Source: Steinernema hermaphroditum
Taxonomy: Eukaryota; Nematoda; Chromadorea; Rhabditida; Steinernematidae
Direction of reading: 5' to 3'
Length of the DNA stretch: 64,000 bases
Assembly: GCA_030435675.1 (NCBI GenBank)
Contig: CM059621.1
Span: 3,162,001-3,226,000, forward strand
The position numbers were made by a program, and so were the translations under genes. Each line of letters begins with the position of its first letter. Positions within the stretch are counted from its first letter, which is position 1. The notes under the pieces are model-generated. The model saw only the letters and a list, made by a program, of their open reading frames with translations. It did no database searches and had not been told where the DNA came from. Shown one piece after another: positions 34,660 to 46,371 of the stretch.

Positions 34660-35431
34660 TTAGTGACCTCCGACGACACTGCCGACAACGGGAAGACCCT
34701 TGAGGAGAGGGACGACTGAAATATGCTACTGTAGAGTGAAGAGATGGAGAGAACCTACGGAGGTTGAGGACGGTTTGGAGGAGGGAGACGACGAGGCCGA
34801 GGATTCCACCGATGGGACCAGCAGCGAGACCTCCGACGATGGGGATACCGCTGACGACTCCGGTGATAGTCTTCTCAAGACCACCAAGGAGTCCAGAAAT
34901 GTCCAGACCTCCAATGGATCCACCAGCAGATCCAGCAGCAGATCCGGCGGCGCCCTGGGCACCTCCAAGGATTCCAGTCACGGATCCGAGAGGACCAGAT
35001 CCTCCAGTGAGTCCTCCAAGAGCTCCAGTGATGTCTCCAGCAGCTCCGGAAGCGGCGTCCTTTCCTCCAGTGGCTCCTCCGACGATTCCTCCAAGTGCGT
35101 TGGTAGCAGTGTTGGTGACATCCGAGGCGACGCCGCTGACTCCAGAGGCAGCGTTTCCAGCACCTCCGATGCCTCCGAGGAGACCTCCGACAGAGTCGGT
35201 AGCACTATTGGCAGCTCCCGACGCGGCTCCAGTGGCATCAGAAGGGGCACCTCCGATACCACCAAGGCCTCCAAGCAGACCTCCGAGCGCTCCGGCGTCG
35301 CCGTTCTTTTCTCCGCTTCCATTCTTATCCTTCTTGTGGCCCTCACCCAGGTGGAGGCCGTTGTTTCCTTGGTCGTTGTCGGCCAGGGCGACGGAAAGGA
35401 GGAGCAGAGAGAAGAGAGCGATCGCCTTCAT
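34660..35431 (-). CDS. Glycine/alanine-rich secreted protein, copy 1
   Basis: Exons 35431-34759 and 34715-34660, joined in phase 1, give about 242 residues. A clear signal peptide (MKAIALFSLLLLSVALA) is followed by a charged stretch (GHKKDKNGSGEKNGD) and a long Gly/Ala/Ser region with repeated GGLLGGLGGIGG, SDVTNTATNALGG and DITGALGGLTGG motifs. The C-terminus is hydrophobic (SGIPIVGGLAAGPIGGILG, then LVPLLKGLPVVGSVVGGH). Codon use is strongly biased to C/G third positions, as in highly expressed nematode genes. A near-identical gene lies inverted at 42763-43519. Gly-rich secreted proteins of this kind occur in cuticle, glue or antimicrobial roles; I cannot choose among these. Open frames on the other strand are shadows. 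Confidence 0.8.
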
Positions 35432-35689
35432 GGTTCACGAAACGTTGGAATGAGTGACGCTCTCTCCCACCGGCCCTCTTTTGTATCAGTTGCCATTCGA
35501 TGGCCACGTTGGCATCCGCTCACAATTTGAATACGCCACGAATGATTTTTGCCCAAATAATCCGCAACACTCCACAAATAGGCACATAGAAATCGGTTAG
35601 CCACGTCCGCCACGTCGGCTGAGTTTCAAAAGTCATCTGGTAAAAAAACAACTTTTACATGATTGACGAACATGCATGACACGGGCTCA

Positions 35690-36140
35690 GCGACACTTGG
35701 GCTTCGCACTCCCGGCCGCTCTCTGAGTGTCTGGTTGGCCAGATGGCAAACCCCGTAGCAGTTGTGACTGTTCCGGCTTCCAGAGGGAATTGGGACACTC
35801 GGAAGCCGCAGTCGCACTGCCGCTGACAACAGGATGTCCGATGCATAGGAATCGGACTGCGTGAGAAGTCATCCTGAAGGTGGCCGACGGTTTGAGGACG
35901 CTCTGAGGATCAGTGAAGACGAAGACCGGACAAGGTACCCATATCTTCGATGCAGATGCTTGCCGCGAAACTGTTTCTGTATCGTCAACATCCCGAGAAC
36001 TAGAATATCCGTCACAATTTCCGGAGTTTCGCAGATTCCCTGATGCCCCGTGAAGTGCGCCGCCAATGACCGGTTCGACGTCAACGGCACGACACAGATG
36101 AGGCCAGCTTCAAGTGATATCCTCTGTTTGTCTATCATTC
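35690..36140 (+). mobile_element. Retroposon family R copy 3, diverged 3' end
   Basis: The body matches copy 2 (TCTGAGTGTCTGGTTGGCC; GGAATTGGGACACTCGGAAG; GTGAGAAGTCATCC). The end is CCTCTGTTTGTCTAT without a clear hairpin, and no target duplication was found. It lies directly upstream of the glycine-rich gene, and the corresponding place beside copy 2 of that gene also carries family R sequence. Confidence 0.65.
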
Positions 36141-36762
36141 TGTGTTATACATGGCTTTTGTAAGATCCATTTTCGTGAGATACATGTTCCAACCGGCACA
36201 CTACTTTAAATACAAAAACGACTCTGCAACAACTCAGTTATCTTATTTGCACCTTTCTAAAAACGGAAACAAGCAACCACTCAAACCACGACAACTCCAT
36301 CACGCAGCTGTCCCAGCAAAACGTTTTAGTCCTTTCAAGCCATCTGTTTCGTTCGTAAAATGGTGTAGCTACACTTAGGCTGCGTGTGTGATTGTCATCA
36401 TAGATTTGAGCACATGACGAATGTCCGAATAATTGTCTACAGCACTCCTGTCATCAGCGCAACTACGACACGCAACCAACGTAAAAAAAGGAACTTCAGA
36501 TAATTACGCGCCAACACTAATGGCTAACTGCTAAGACAAACTTTGTATTTTACAAAATAGCACGGATACAAATAATTGTTTGGCTTTGTGTCCTTTTCTA
36601 TGTCGACCTACAATTGCTTTCACAATCTCACAAATTGTATGTACAAAACGTGGTCGGCCCTTACAGAGTCGCCTATTAGTCAAAAACAACAATTGAGCAC
36701 GAAAGCAATTGCTGTCGGACGAGTTCATTTGATATTTGTCTCTGAGGTCTTTGGTGACTTAA
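36141..36762. other. Intergenic, no gene seen
   Basis: No supported frame, splice pair or repeat boundary was found here. Confidence 0.4.
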
Positions 36763-36936
36763 ATGGCTGAGAGCGAACTCGTGCAGGAAATTCAAGCCAG
36801 TTTTGAAGCTCATCGACGTCTCATGCTCGTCAATGGAGTTATCGCCTTTCCGTTGAACATACTCGTAGTCTATTTGATATTTTTCAAATCACCGAAGCAG
36901 ATGAAAACGTACAGATATGTGCTACTCAACATATCG
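36763..36936 (+). pseudogene. Orphan first exon of an Srh/Str-type 7TM receptor
   Basis: An ATG opens 58 codons ending at a good GTAAGT donor. The protein MAESELVQEIQASFEAHRR leads into helix 1, GVIAFPLNILVVYLIFFK, then SPKQMKTYRYVLLNIS, the standard Srh/Str/Srd first-exon layout. No following helix exon is present in 36937-38007, which contains only a possible family R-type fragment around 37540-37600. It is therefore most likely a truncated receptor gene. Confidence 0.55.
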
Positions 36937-38007
36937 GTAAGTTGCAACTCAGATTTGCTCTTTTATCTTCTTCCACATTCTTCGCTTATGGCAAGGGTCT
37001 GTAGATCTCATAAGCAACGGTTTTACGGAAAAGACTAAGCAAAAAACAACACAGCTATCAATTAATTCAATGTTTTTTTCCAAATTTGATTCAATTGCGT
37101 GGGTACTTTATCTTAGAGGCCTCATCTTCTTTCTCACCAACAACAACGGCTACTTACTCCTAATTGTCGTGCTTACACACGTCAAATAGTTCCGCGAGGT
37201 AAACAATACTTACTCAAACATCTTTATTGCCGTGTTGTTCCTTACTCGTGTTTTTCTTCCTGTTGTTTTTTGAATACATGCACACTATTACATTATGGTT
37301 AATTATGAAACATCGGTGAGCACATAGTGACAAACATGAATACATCCATCCCATCAGTGTGTGTGGGTCTAGAAGAGGCGCGAAAAGGGTGAATCGGGAA
37401 TCATCGCGGGTGGTGTGAAACAGCGGGCGAAGCGGAAAACCTTTATCGGAGCGGCAGGTGGAGCACACTTCAGAGTTCCGGCAAATCTTTGGCGGCTTTT
37501 TGTTTCAGGTGGGCTCTCTGGTGTTTCAATCTTTGTGAAGACCGTAGCGATCATTGCACTAAAGGCGACGACCAACAACGACCGCTCACACACCTCATTT
37601 TCGATAGAACGAACGGACGACCTGACCGATCGATACTGCCACAAATGAAGAAGCCTTTGTACATTTTTTTGCATATAAAACGGAAGATAGTAGTTAAACT
37701 TTCACAGAAAATCCAATTTTACATTGTTTACTTAAGAGATAAATACATGATTGCACCCATAGACCGTTTTTGAACAATATAGTTTTTGTGCAGCGACTTC
37801 TTTCGGAAGCTTTTTGTTGTCAGAAGCACCTTCCGTGATGCCAGCTCTAATTCGTTCTGTTCACTGTACTTCATTATTTTCACAGATTTTTGCCAAAACT
37901 GCCCATATTACAATGAACCACATACCAGAAACGTTATACGAGACAACATTTATTGTAACACATAGTGCAAATAATACTTTTCTAAAAAATTTATGTCGTC
38001 ACAAGGA

Positions 38008-39227
38008 TTAGCTCGCTGGGGCGGCGTTCTTCGCTGACGTTGCCGCGAGTCTTTCGCTGCTTGTTGGATCGATTTTTATATTTTTTCGAATCCCCAAGAA
38101 CTTATGCACTTCCGGATTGAAGATGATAAGTGCAAGTCTAAAAATGGTCATATGAAATAGAGCGGAAAGTGTGGGACGTACCCATTGTTAAGGTGGCTTG
38201 CGATAAGTGCATTGAATGCGATGATAGAGTACGCCTGGCCGGAAGACGCTCTGTTATTCACCATCACCACAGCTACGAGCGGTGCACTTGATGAAGACGT
38301 ATTCGTAAAACTGAGGACTGTAGCCAATCATGCTGCATGGGATGACTACAATAAATGTTGCGATATATCTTAGGAGCTCGCGTTTTACCATGATATAACG
38401 TCATGATGATGGCGACCTCCAGCCATGTGATGAGTATGATGGTCGCTGTGACCCGTTTCGTAAAAATTGATTTGTATTTTATTGGCGTACAAACGGCAAA
38501 CATTCGATTGGCGGAGATGTATTGGTGCAGGACGCATGACTCGCACGCAAAGAAATAGCCGACAGTGAAGGCGACTATGCCGAATGTGGGGGATATGTCT
38601 TTGGGTTGCCTGCAATGAGATGAATCGTAAGAACTTGGTCGAATATTAGGGCAGCATAGAGGTTTTTTGAAACACTTGATAAACAAGATAGAGTGAACGC
38701 AGCAGCTGAACGTTCAATCCTGTGAAACTGTAGACCCAAAAATCATGTACTAGACTTATGGATTGCAAAGGCAACAGCATCGGAAAGATCAGGCGAGGCA
38801 CGATCGTATTTTTCATCCTAGTCATTTGGGATTGGCATTTTAGAAATTTGAGGATCGGTGATCATTAGCTCGCAACTTACAGAATAGTAATAGGACCGGA
38901 GTAGATGACGTGCACGATGTTGGCGCCAATTTCACCGATGGTTCTGCTGATCCACAGGCAGCCGAAAGCACTATGAAAGATGGTCATCTTTTTGATGATG
39001 TACAGATTCCGTATTCCAACAGATACTGCCGCCAAGCTGAGCTAAAATAGTAAAATAATGTAATATATGTGGCCAGTTCACTTCACTATATGCTTTTCAA
39101 ATATTGAACATCAATCACTTACCATGGTTACAAAAACACCTACAGCGATGTCAAACGCAGACGTCTCACCGCGGCCTTGCAGCTCGTTACCGTAGTAAAA
39201 TACCTCAGTCACATTCAGCTGCTCCAT
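38008..39227 (-). pseudogene. Srx-type 7TM receptor lacking helix 5
   Basis: Exons 39227-39123, 39041-38881 and 38609-38389 have the same lengths in exons 2 and 3 (161 and 221 bases) as the intact Srx gene at 47.9-49.7 kb. The N-terminus has YYGNELQGRG, then SAFGCLWISRTIGEIGANIV, QYISANRMFAVCTPIKYK and TATIILITWLEVAIIM. A fourth exon from 38345 reads VIPCSMIGYSPQFYEYVFIK as in the intact gene. It then jumps, in another frame, to VAVVMVNNRASSGQAYSIIA (helices 6/7). The last exon (38137-38008) has LIIFNPEVHKFLG. Helix 5 and its flanking exon are missing with a frame change, so this is probably a pseudogene. Confidence 0.65.
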
Positions 39228-40823
39228 TTCAATAGATCCTATTGAGGCTGTATGGCTAATGCGGTCAGCTCCGCGCTTTTATGCTTTCCAACCGACGGGA
39301 GCACAAAGGCGGAAGAATAGGTTCGTTAGTACATATCAGTTTGACAATAGTCTCATTGAATAACTCCGTGCGAACCATAAAAAATGATTAAGCCGTCAAT
39401 TCTAAGGATTTAACGTAGTATGGTTAAAGTTCAAACACCTGCACAACTGTCGCATAAGTAGTTTGAGCTGCACGAACTCTATGCACAGCCATCCTATGAT
39501 CTGTTTTCTAAACCATTACTAGCTAATGCTACTAGTCAAAACATCGATTATGCGTTGTATGTACACCCTTCGCAGCAGTATTCGTGTCTATTCTCTTCCG
39601 AACTGAGATGAGGTACAATGACACTCGCAAACAAATCTTAAATTTGGATCTATCTGGGCTTGAGAAAATAAGAAAAAGTGCTCTTCTTTAGAATCTGAAT
39701 TCTAAAAAAGCTATAATGCACCTCTGACGATGATCGAATTCTCAGAGCTGTGACGACTTCGTACTAGTCATTTTCTCATTTCTCATTTACCGGCTTTCTC
39801 AGGCGTGTGCCTCTTTCTTTTTCATTTTCTCAAGCACTTTTGTAAAGACACAAAAATTACGCGGCGATGACTGTTCACGCTGATGAATGTTGAAACGAGT
39901 CCTCGAATTAGGCATCTGAACTAATATTGAACTGTGTCTATCATACGTGTAGTCTGTAGTGAGTTTGTGCATGTTAATTACTATCGTCTATCAGTGATTC
40001 AAAGGTCCTGGATACAATTCTGCTTTGTATTATTCGAGCCTCCCATTCTGCGAGAGTACTGATTCACATTTTATGTAAGAGGAGCGTACAATTTAATACT
40101 TCACTCGTTCATTTTACTGCTCACACGCTTCATCTACGTAAGTAAACAGCGTTCGACGTCACATAAAGCACGGAGAAGAGCAGTATCACACAGAAATGAC
40201 TGCGTCGCTTCTAGTACTAACACAAGAAACGAAAATCGTGATCGTATCAGTGGATCCGGGCGTCGAAGTGGCGCTGAATCCCATCGAGGTGCAGCAGTGA
40301 AGCGAGCCTTGTAGAGAGCCTTCTTCGATTCGGCTAAGGATAGAAACCTCCGAGTTATCGGCGGGCTTTCACTTCTTATGGCGGCACGGGTGGTCTTGTG
40401 GTCACGACAGATGCTGACGAGTCCATCCTCGTTAGTGGACTTCGCGATATGACGCATCTTAGACAAGGCCTGCCAAAAACAATTGACTCACTGAACGTCG
40501 CTGACCCAAAAGTCTGAAACGAAATCTCGCTTCGATGTATGGCGACTACGGTTGAAAATTTTTCAAATTGTTTGGAAGCCTTTTTGTTGCTCTTTCATGT
40601 GATAACTGTGTTCTTTATTTCAATCCGTTCACCGGCTCGAGATACTATCCATTTTCGGTGTGACAGAACTTTTCCCGGACCCTGTAGGAGTCATTATAAC
40701 AATAAGAACGATCGAATCACTGAACTCATTTCTGAGAGAGCGAACCCCAACCGGTGCCTAGAGAAACTTGTTATCAGTAGAAAAGTCAAATATCAAACTA
40801 AAACCAAGCCAGCATCATTGTAG
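39228..40823. other. Mostly non-coding, unresolved small frames
   Basis: 40134-40457 on the minus strand is an unbroken basic frame (MRHIAKSTNEDGLVSICRDH ...) with a possible acceptor upstream, and I do not recognise it. A plus-strand ATG frame at 40539 (MATTVENFSN, then LLLFHVITVFF) looks like a receptor first exon, but its donor phase does not match the next exon at 40824. The rest shows nothing. Confidence 0.35.
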
Positions 40824-42081
40824 GCATGGGTATTCGTCACCGACATCTGGCTGCACGTTGTTTATGTACCATTCCCACTTATGGAAATCTTCAGCTTCTC
40901 AGCTACAGGAGTCGGTCAATATCTTGGACCATCAGCCGGGTTCGCGTGCTTCGTCTTTTCAGGTAAGACCTGTTAATGTCTATTTATCCTCAGCTCCTTC
41001 AGTTTTCTGCATTTGCGAGCACCTTGTCACCCTACTCTTCGCCTTTTTCTACCGATGGATATCGCTGAAAGATGATGTCCGCATATTTGGCAAAATCATC
41101 CAGAAATGGCAATATGGCATTGGCATAGGCGCTGTGAGCCTCGTTCCCCCGGGATCTGTGGCAGCAGCGATGACGCTGAGCTACATTCCCAAAGAGACTT
41201 TCAGAAGACACGTAGAAATGGTCAGCCATGAATTTTTGTTCGTTATCGATAGAATTATTTTAGGTTCACCCTGAATTATGTCCATTCTTTGATATTCTCC
41301 CTGTGTTTGGCCTTGACCCGATGGCTTTCCTCGTGGGATGTGCCGTCATGTTTGTGTGGATTACGCTCTGGATAGTCTCCATTGGCTTATGCATGAGCGG
41401 AATTTTCAAGCAATTCAAAGAGCATAGGGAGAGCTTATCGCCGTTCACCTACCGGCTCCACATACAGCTAATGAAATCGTTGGCTGTCCAGGTCAGCGAG
41501 GACAATTTGTAATGTAGCACAAAGGACGTAGGCCTTCGCTCCACTTGTACTTCTCGCCATCCCGTTGTCGGTCGACTTGGTTGGACTAATAATGGGACTG
41601 AATATAATTGATGGTAGGTACTTGAACAATTATTTTGGGATGAAAGAGAAAATCGCACAAAGGACTTTTTTATCGTCTCTTCGTACCACTCCTCGTGACC
41701 GTGGCCAATTGACCTCAGGATATAAACGGGCCTGGATCGAGTCGACTCGGGTTTGAAGTAGCTAACGAACCAACTGAGCCAGGCCGGAGCAGGGTCAACT
41801 TAAGGCGGTCTGATTCTGAGTTCGGGTCATTACGAGCATCAGTCGGCTTCAGCATTAATATGCATATTTAAGAGCTAGTGCAACTGACGCTTATTGCAAT
41901 GAGCATGCACTCGACAATAAACTCAATGGCCGTTATTCTCCTCATAGCACCTTATCGAAAAGCAACTTTTCATATGATTCGCAAATTGTACTGTTCCAAC
42001 GTCCCGGCCACTACTGTGGTCCCAACAGCCCAGCACACAAGAACGAATGACAGTGCAATACGTCGCACGAGTGCCTACTAA
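40824..42081 (+). CDS. Srh/Str-type 7TM chemoreceptor (first exon unresolved)
   Basis: Exons 40824-40962, 40994-41220, 41264-41491, 41532-41613 and 41873-42081 join in phases 1, 0, 0 and 1. The protein runs WVFVTDIWLHVVYVPFPLM, CEHLVTLLFAFFYRWISL, IGIGAVSLVPPGSVAAAM, LVGCAVMFVWITLWIVSIG, then SLSPFTYRLHIQLMKSLAVQ. That last segment is the conserved cytoplasmic motif before helix 6. Helix 6 is PLVLLAIPLSVDLVGL and helix 7 is SMHSTINSMAVILLIAPYRK. The final intron uses a TTTAAG acceptor. The N-terminal helix must lie upstream; a candidate at 40539 is out of phase. The motifs fit the Str superfamily, with Srh or Sri most likely. Confidence 0.7.
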
Positions 42082-42244
42082 ATACGGTATATCCAATAAC
42101 CCGACAAGACCATAATTTGTTCAGAAACAGTGACATTGCTCAAGATCCTTCCAGTAAAACAAACGTCTCTTTTATGTTGATCTCATCACACGTAGGACTC
42201 TTACATGTTCGTTCTTGCATCTTCTACATCTCGGGTCAACTTCG

Positions 42245-42480
42245 GGGCTCGCATCTGCTTCGTAGAGATGATTGCGCGGTCTGGGAGTTGTGTCTTCGCT
42301 AGTCCTCAGAATGTCGGCGACCTTTAGGGTGACTTCTCACGCAGCCGGACTCCTGGAATTGGACATCTTGTTGTCAGTGGGGGTGTTCCAATTGCCTATG
42401 GGAGCCGAAACACTAACAACTGTCACATGTTTTGTTGTCAGGACGCTCCAAGAGCGGCCGAGGATCGCTCGCCACGATGA
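42245..42480 (-). mobile_element. Retroposon family R copy 4, partial
   Basis: On the minus strand it carries the family body (CTGGGAGTTGTGTCTTCG and GTGACTTCTCACGCAGCCGG on the plus strand are the complement). The hairpin end is not visible. It flanks glycine-rich copy 2, mirroring copy 3 beside glycine-rich copy 1, so it was probably carried along in the inverted duplication. Confidence 0.55.
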
Positions 42481-42762
42481 AGTGATGAAACCCATTGAGC
42501 CTGTGGCATACCTGTTCGTCGATCATGCAAAAGTTGTTTTTCACCAGAAGACTTTTGAAACTCAGCCGATGTGGCAGACGTGGCTACCTGATTTTCAAAG
42601 AGTAACGGGGTCTATTTTTGGATTGTTTCGGATTATGTGGGCGAAAATCATCCACTATGTATTCAAATTGTGAGCAGATGCCAACATGGCACTCGAATGA
42701 CAAATGATACAAAAGAGGACCGAAGGGAGAGAGCGTTCACTCATTCCAACGTTTTGTGAACC

Positions 42763-43519
42763 ATGAAGGCGATCGCTCTCTTCTCTCTGCTCCTCCTTTC
42801 CGTCGCCCTGGCCGACAACGACCAAGGAAACAACGGGCTCCACCTGGGTGAGGGCCACAAGAAGGATAAGAATGGAAGCGGAGAAAAGAACGGTGACGCC
42901 GCAGCCATTGGAGGTCTACTTGGAGGCCTTGGTGGTATCGGCGGTTCTAACGCCGCGTCGGGAGCTGCTGGTACGGCCACCGATGCCCTTGGAGGAATCC
43001 TCGGAGGTATCGGAGGTGCTGGAAACGCTGCTTCTGGAGCCAGCGGTGCTGCCTCGGATGTCACCAACACTGCTACCAACGCCCTTGGAGGAATCATCGG
43101 CGGAACCACTGGAGGAAAGGACGCCGCTTCCGGAGCTGCTGAAGATATCACTGGAGCTCTTGGAGGAATCACTGGAGGATCTGGTCCCCTCGGAGCGGTG
43201 ACTGGAATCCTGGGAGGTGCCCAGGGCGCTGCCGGATCTGCTGCTGGATCTGCTGGTGGAGCCATTGGAGGTCTCGACATCTCTGGACTTCTGGGTGATC
43301 TCGAGAAGACCGTCACCGGAGTTCTCAGCGGTATCCCCATCGTCGGAGGTATCGCCGCTGGTCCCATCGGTGGAATCCTCGGCCTCGTCATCTCCCTTCT
43401 CCAAACTGTCCTCAACCTCCGTAGGTTCTCTCCCTCTCTTCGCTCTACAGTAGCATATTTCAGTCGTCCCTCTCCTCAAGGGTCTTCCCGTCGTCGGTGG
43501 TGTCGTCGGAGGTCACTAA
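42763..43519 (+). CDS. Glycine/alanine-rich secreted protein, copy 2
   Basis: Exons 42763-43420 and 43464-43519, joined in phase 1, give about 237 residues. The signal peptide and charged region are identical to copy 1 (MKAIALFSLLLLSVALA; GHKKDKNGSGEKNGD). The Gly/Ala body differs by small indels (GGIGGSNAASGAAGTATDAL here) and scattered substitutions. The tail is LVPLLKGLPVVGGVVGGH. AATAAA occurs about 25 bases after the stop. Intron position and length are the same in both copies. It is secreted, with function unknown. Having both copies intact suggests either selection for dosage or recent duplication. Confidence 0.8.
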
Positions 43520-45323
43520 ACGTTCAACCTTTATCTTAAATTTGGAAAATAAATAAATCCCTTGCATGAATATTATGTTGCATTGTCTTGCATTCACAAA
43601 TAGTTGTACAATATGCGGTGTTGGAATTACGAGTGATATTCCATGTTTTTTGGGATCCGGGGCAATCGATGTGCCGACAACGACGATGGAAAACGACCGC
43701 TCACTGAACAGAGCAAGTGGACAAGCCATTTGCATCGCCACCGACGTAAATGAAAAACCAAATCGAAGATTAGGTAGCACTTCCGGAGTACAACATGATC
43801 GCGCAATATGTGATCTCGCCATAGCATTTAACATTTTCAATGCAGCATGGTGCAAGTTGCAAGAGCTGTACAATTTGTCGATGCACTTACATACAGCACT
43901 ACTCATGCTGGTTGTTGACGTCATTACTTAACTTATCCTCGTAGTTGCTTGGACCTGTATTTGGTGCATTTTGTCCAAAACACCACAATACGAAGAGCAC
44001 GCCATATGCGCGAAATTTGTACATTACCTGCATTGGTCAAGGTATCCTAGAAGCATATGCGGTCCGTCTGATGCTTTCCCATCAATTTACCATGATTCGC
44101 AAGATCGTCGTACTCGACCAACACCCTCACAAGGCAGCAATGAATCAAACGCGTCACAAGCCGAACGAGTTTTAGGACGACTACGCACAAAAACATCAAC
44201 AAACGAATCCGGAATTTTGATGCGTATTTGTTTTTCATGTAACATTTTTAATCTAATTCGTGTAAAGCACTCCACAAAAGATATAATGCATTTAAAGGAA
44301 TTCCGAGATGTTCGAATGAGAGATCAAAAAGTCCACTGCAGAATGCACTTTCCAACACACAACATAAAACACAATGTCCATATGCATGTACATCATTGCT
44401 GAAAACCATCTGGTTCACGAATTTGGAGTTCCGAGATGAAAACATGAAAACTTGTGGCAGGCGTTGTTGTTGGCTTGTTCACATAGAATTTGATGATCGA
44501 CGACCTTCCTGCAAAGTTGCCTCTTGGCTTCTAACCTGCGCGCCTCTTCGATCTCTGTTTGTGCAACTCGATCGTCTCCCGAATCCGCTCCCACCGTCTT
44601 CGCCAACCCACCACAGGTTGTTTTTCGCTTGCGCAATGCCTTAATGTAACAAGTTTTTCTCTTTCAGAACCGACAAAGTTTGATATCTGGCTGCTCTTCT
44701 TGGAGATGCACAATGTCGTCTGGTTATGCGAGAACGTCCTGCTTCTTTAACATGACCGCTGGAGAGCGAATCGACATCTTTGTGGTTGGTTCCTTCTTTT
44801 TTTGCTTTGAGTTCTTAAGAATGCGATTACACATTGGAGTTTTATTAATCAAATTCTCAATTGTGTTTTAATTTCTTTCGAGTCCACCTCGAAATCATGC
44901 AGCTTTCTTCAAGGTATCAAAAATGGGAACCTAAGTCAAAACCTGAGCTGACTTGACAAGTTATAGGTCGGCTGATTACTTCTATCAAGCTCCTTAGCGG
45001 GTAATTAGGTGTAATTATCGACGGGTGCCAAGTGGACAACAGCACCTGAAAGGAATGGTTAGGAAAGCAGTTAAATTCACTCAAACAGTTCGGGGTCATT
45101 TGTCAGCCGTTGGATGAGATAACTCAGGCACATAACAGCCGATCTACAACAAAAAGACATCACCCTTTGCTAAACCAGAAACTGAGAAATGTGTAGCCCT
45201 TGTGAATATCGTTATTTCAATTAAGCTTGGGATCGCTAAGGTCTTCGAATTGAGGAAACTGGTTGGTTGCAAAAGTGTACCAAAACCTAGAAAAAAAACT
45301 TGTCCTGTTAAACGTTATTTCAG
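43520..45323. other. Mostly non-coding, with a broken membrane-like segment
   Basis: 43670-43720 resembles (reversed) the 5' end of the retroposon at 50.7 kb (AACGACCGCTCACTGAAC). At about 43880-44170 a plus-strand frame reads HTALLMLVVDVIT, TAA, LILVVAWTCIWCIL and then a polar tail, as if a membrane protein were interrupted. It is not assignable. 44700-44870 may hold the missing first exon of the following receptor (NMTAGERIDIF), unproven. Confidence 0.3.
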
Positions 45324-46371
45324 AGAAACCGTGCCCTTCGACTGGACTGGGTCCTGAAAACGTTTTTCGGTCGACTGGCGCTCCCATTCGCTGTCACTGC
45401 TCTTATCCTGACTATCATCTTCATCATCGTCATTTCCCGTGCGATTAAGCAACGCCGCGTCAGCCGAAAATGCTATATTCTTCTGCTGAACAGGGCCATT
45501 GGCGACATACTCATCTGCGTATGTGCGCTGTTTTTGGCCGGATACGTGCTGCTTTCAAACGATATCAAGTAGGGATCATTTCGGCTGTTGATTATGTCGT
45601 CTTTTGGCTTTTTAGTCGTGACATAGTCAGCGTTTTTGATCTTTTCTTTGTGGCCTCGTTTTGGTCGGCTATGGTGTCCTACGTCTCACTCAGCCTGATG
45701 AAGCTCATCGCGGTGGCTAGACCATTCTACTATCGACGGGAGGTAACCATGCGGCGCTGCGTCTATACGATGATCTTCAGGTAATAAATGTCGTTTTATG
45801 CGTGCGTAGACATGAAATTTAGCTGGCTCGTCTTTCTGTTCATGGCCGCTTACGCTCTCACATCGATGGCACTCGTTTTGATACCGTCTCTGAATGAATG
45901 GTCAGGCTGCAAGAGGGAGACCTGTTTAGTGATAATGTACCGCTCGAGGAATGTCTTGAATGCCACTGTGTACTTCTTAACGATAATCACTTTCTTCATA
46001 ACGGGTGAGAGTTCTTTGTCTGTTCTATTTACATGGCAACAAGCACTTTGATTTCAGTGTTCTTTATCCGACGATCACAGCGTTTTATCGACTCATTCAA
46101 TCGGCGCTCTGACCAAGAATCTGCCAGAACGCGGTTCCCGCTCTGGAAACTGGCCTTGAATGTAGCAACGTTCGGCTTTCTCAACGCCTTCTACGTCATT
46201 TTTGGCCTTTCGCTCATACTGAATACGGATAGATGCTTCTGGCAGCGACACGAGGCCGAGATGTTCCGTCTGCTCGGACTCATTCGCATCACTTTAGAAA
46301 TCAGAGTCATTCTCGATGCGGTCATCAGTTTCTTCACCGACTTCCAGGTATTTCCACAATCGTCGCACTAG
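45324..46371 (+). CDS. 7TM receptor of unassigned nematode class (5' end unresolved)
   Basis: Exons 45324-45568, 45616-45780, 45823-46004 and 46058-46371 join in phases 2, 2 and 1. The protein has helix 1 ALPFAVTALILTIIFIIVI, a basic loop (KQRRVSRKC), and helix 2 ILLLNRAIGDILICVCALF. Helix 3 ends SLSLMKLIAVARPFYYRREV, the DRY-equivalent region. Helix 4 is FLFMAAYALTSMALVLI, with a cysteine pair in the second loop (GCKRETC). Helix 5 is NATVYFLTIITFFIT, helix 6 is NVATFGFLNAFYVIFGL and helix 7 is RVILDAVISFFTDF. The rhodopsin-like layout fits nematode Srsx/Srw-like groups, but I cannot place it. The start exon was not identified. Confidence 0.6.

Noticed and set aside
34700..35530. 276- and 229-codon plus-strand frames over the glycine-rich gene
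   Set aside because: Open only because of GGN/GCN codon bias on the other strand; no splice or family support. The same holds for 42741-43479 on the minus strand.
38640..38835. Hydrophobic frame (LIFPMLLPLQSISLVHDFW) as an extra Srx exon
   Set aside because: Including it breaks the phase. Skipping it gives an exon 2-3 junction identical to the intact Srx paralog.
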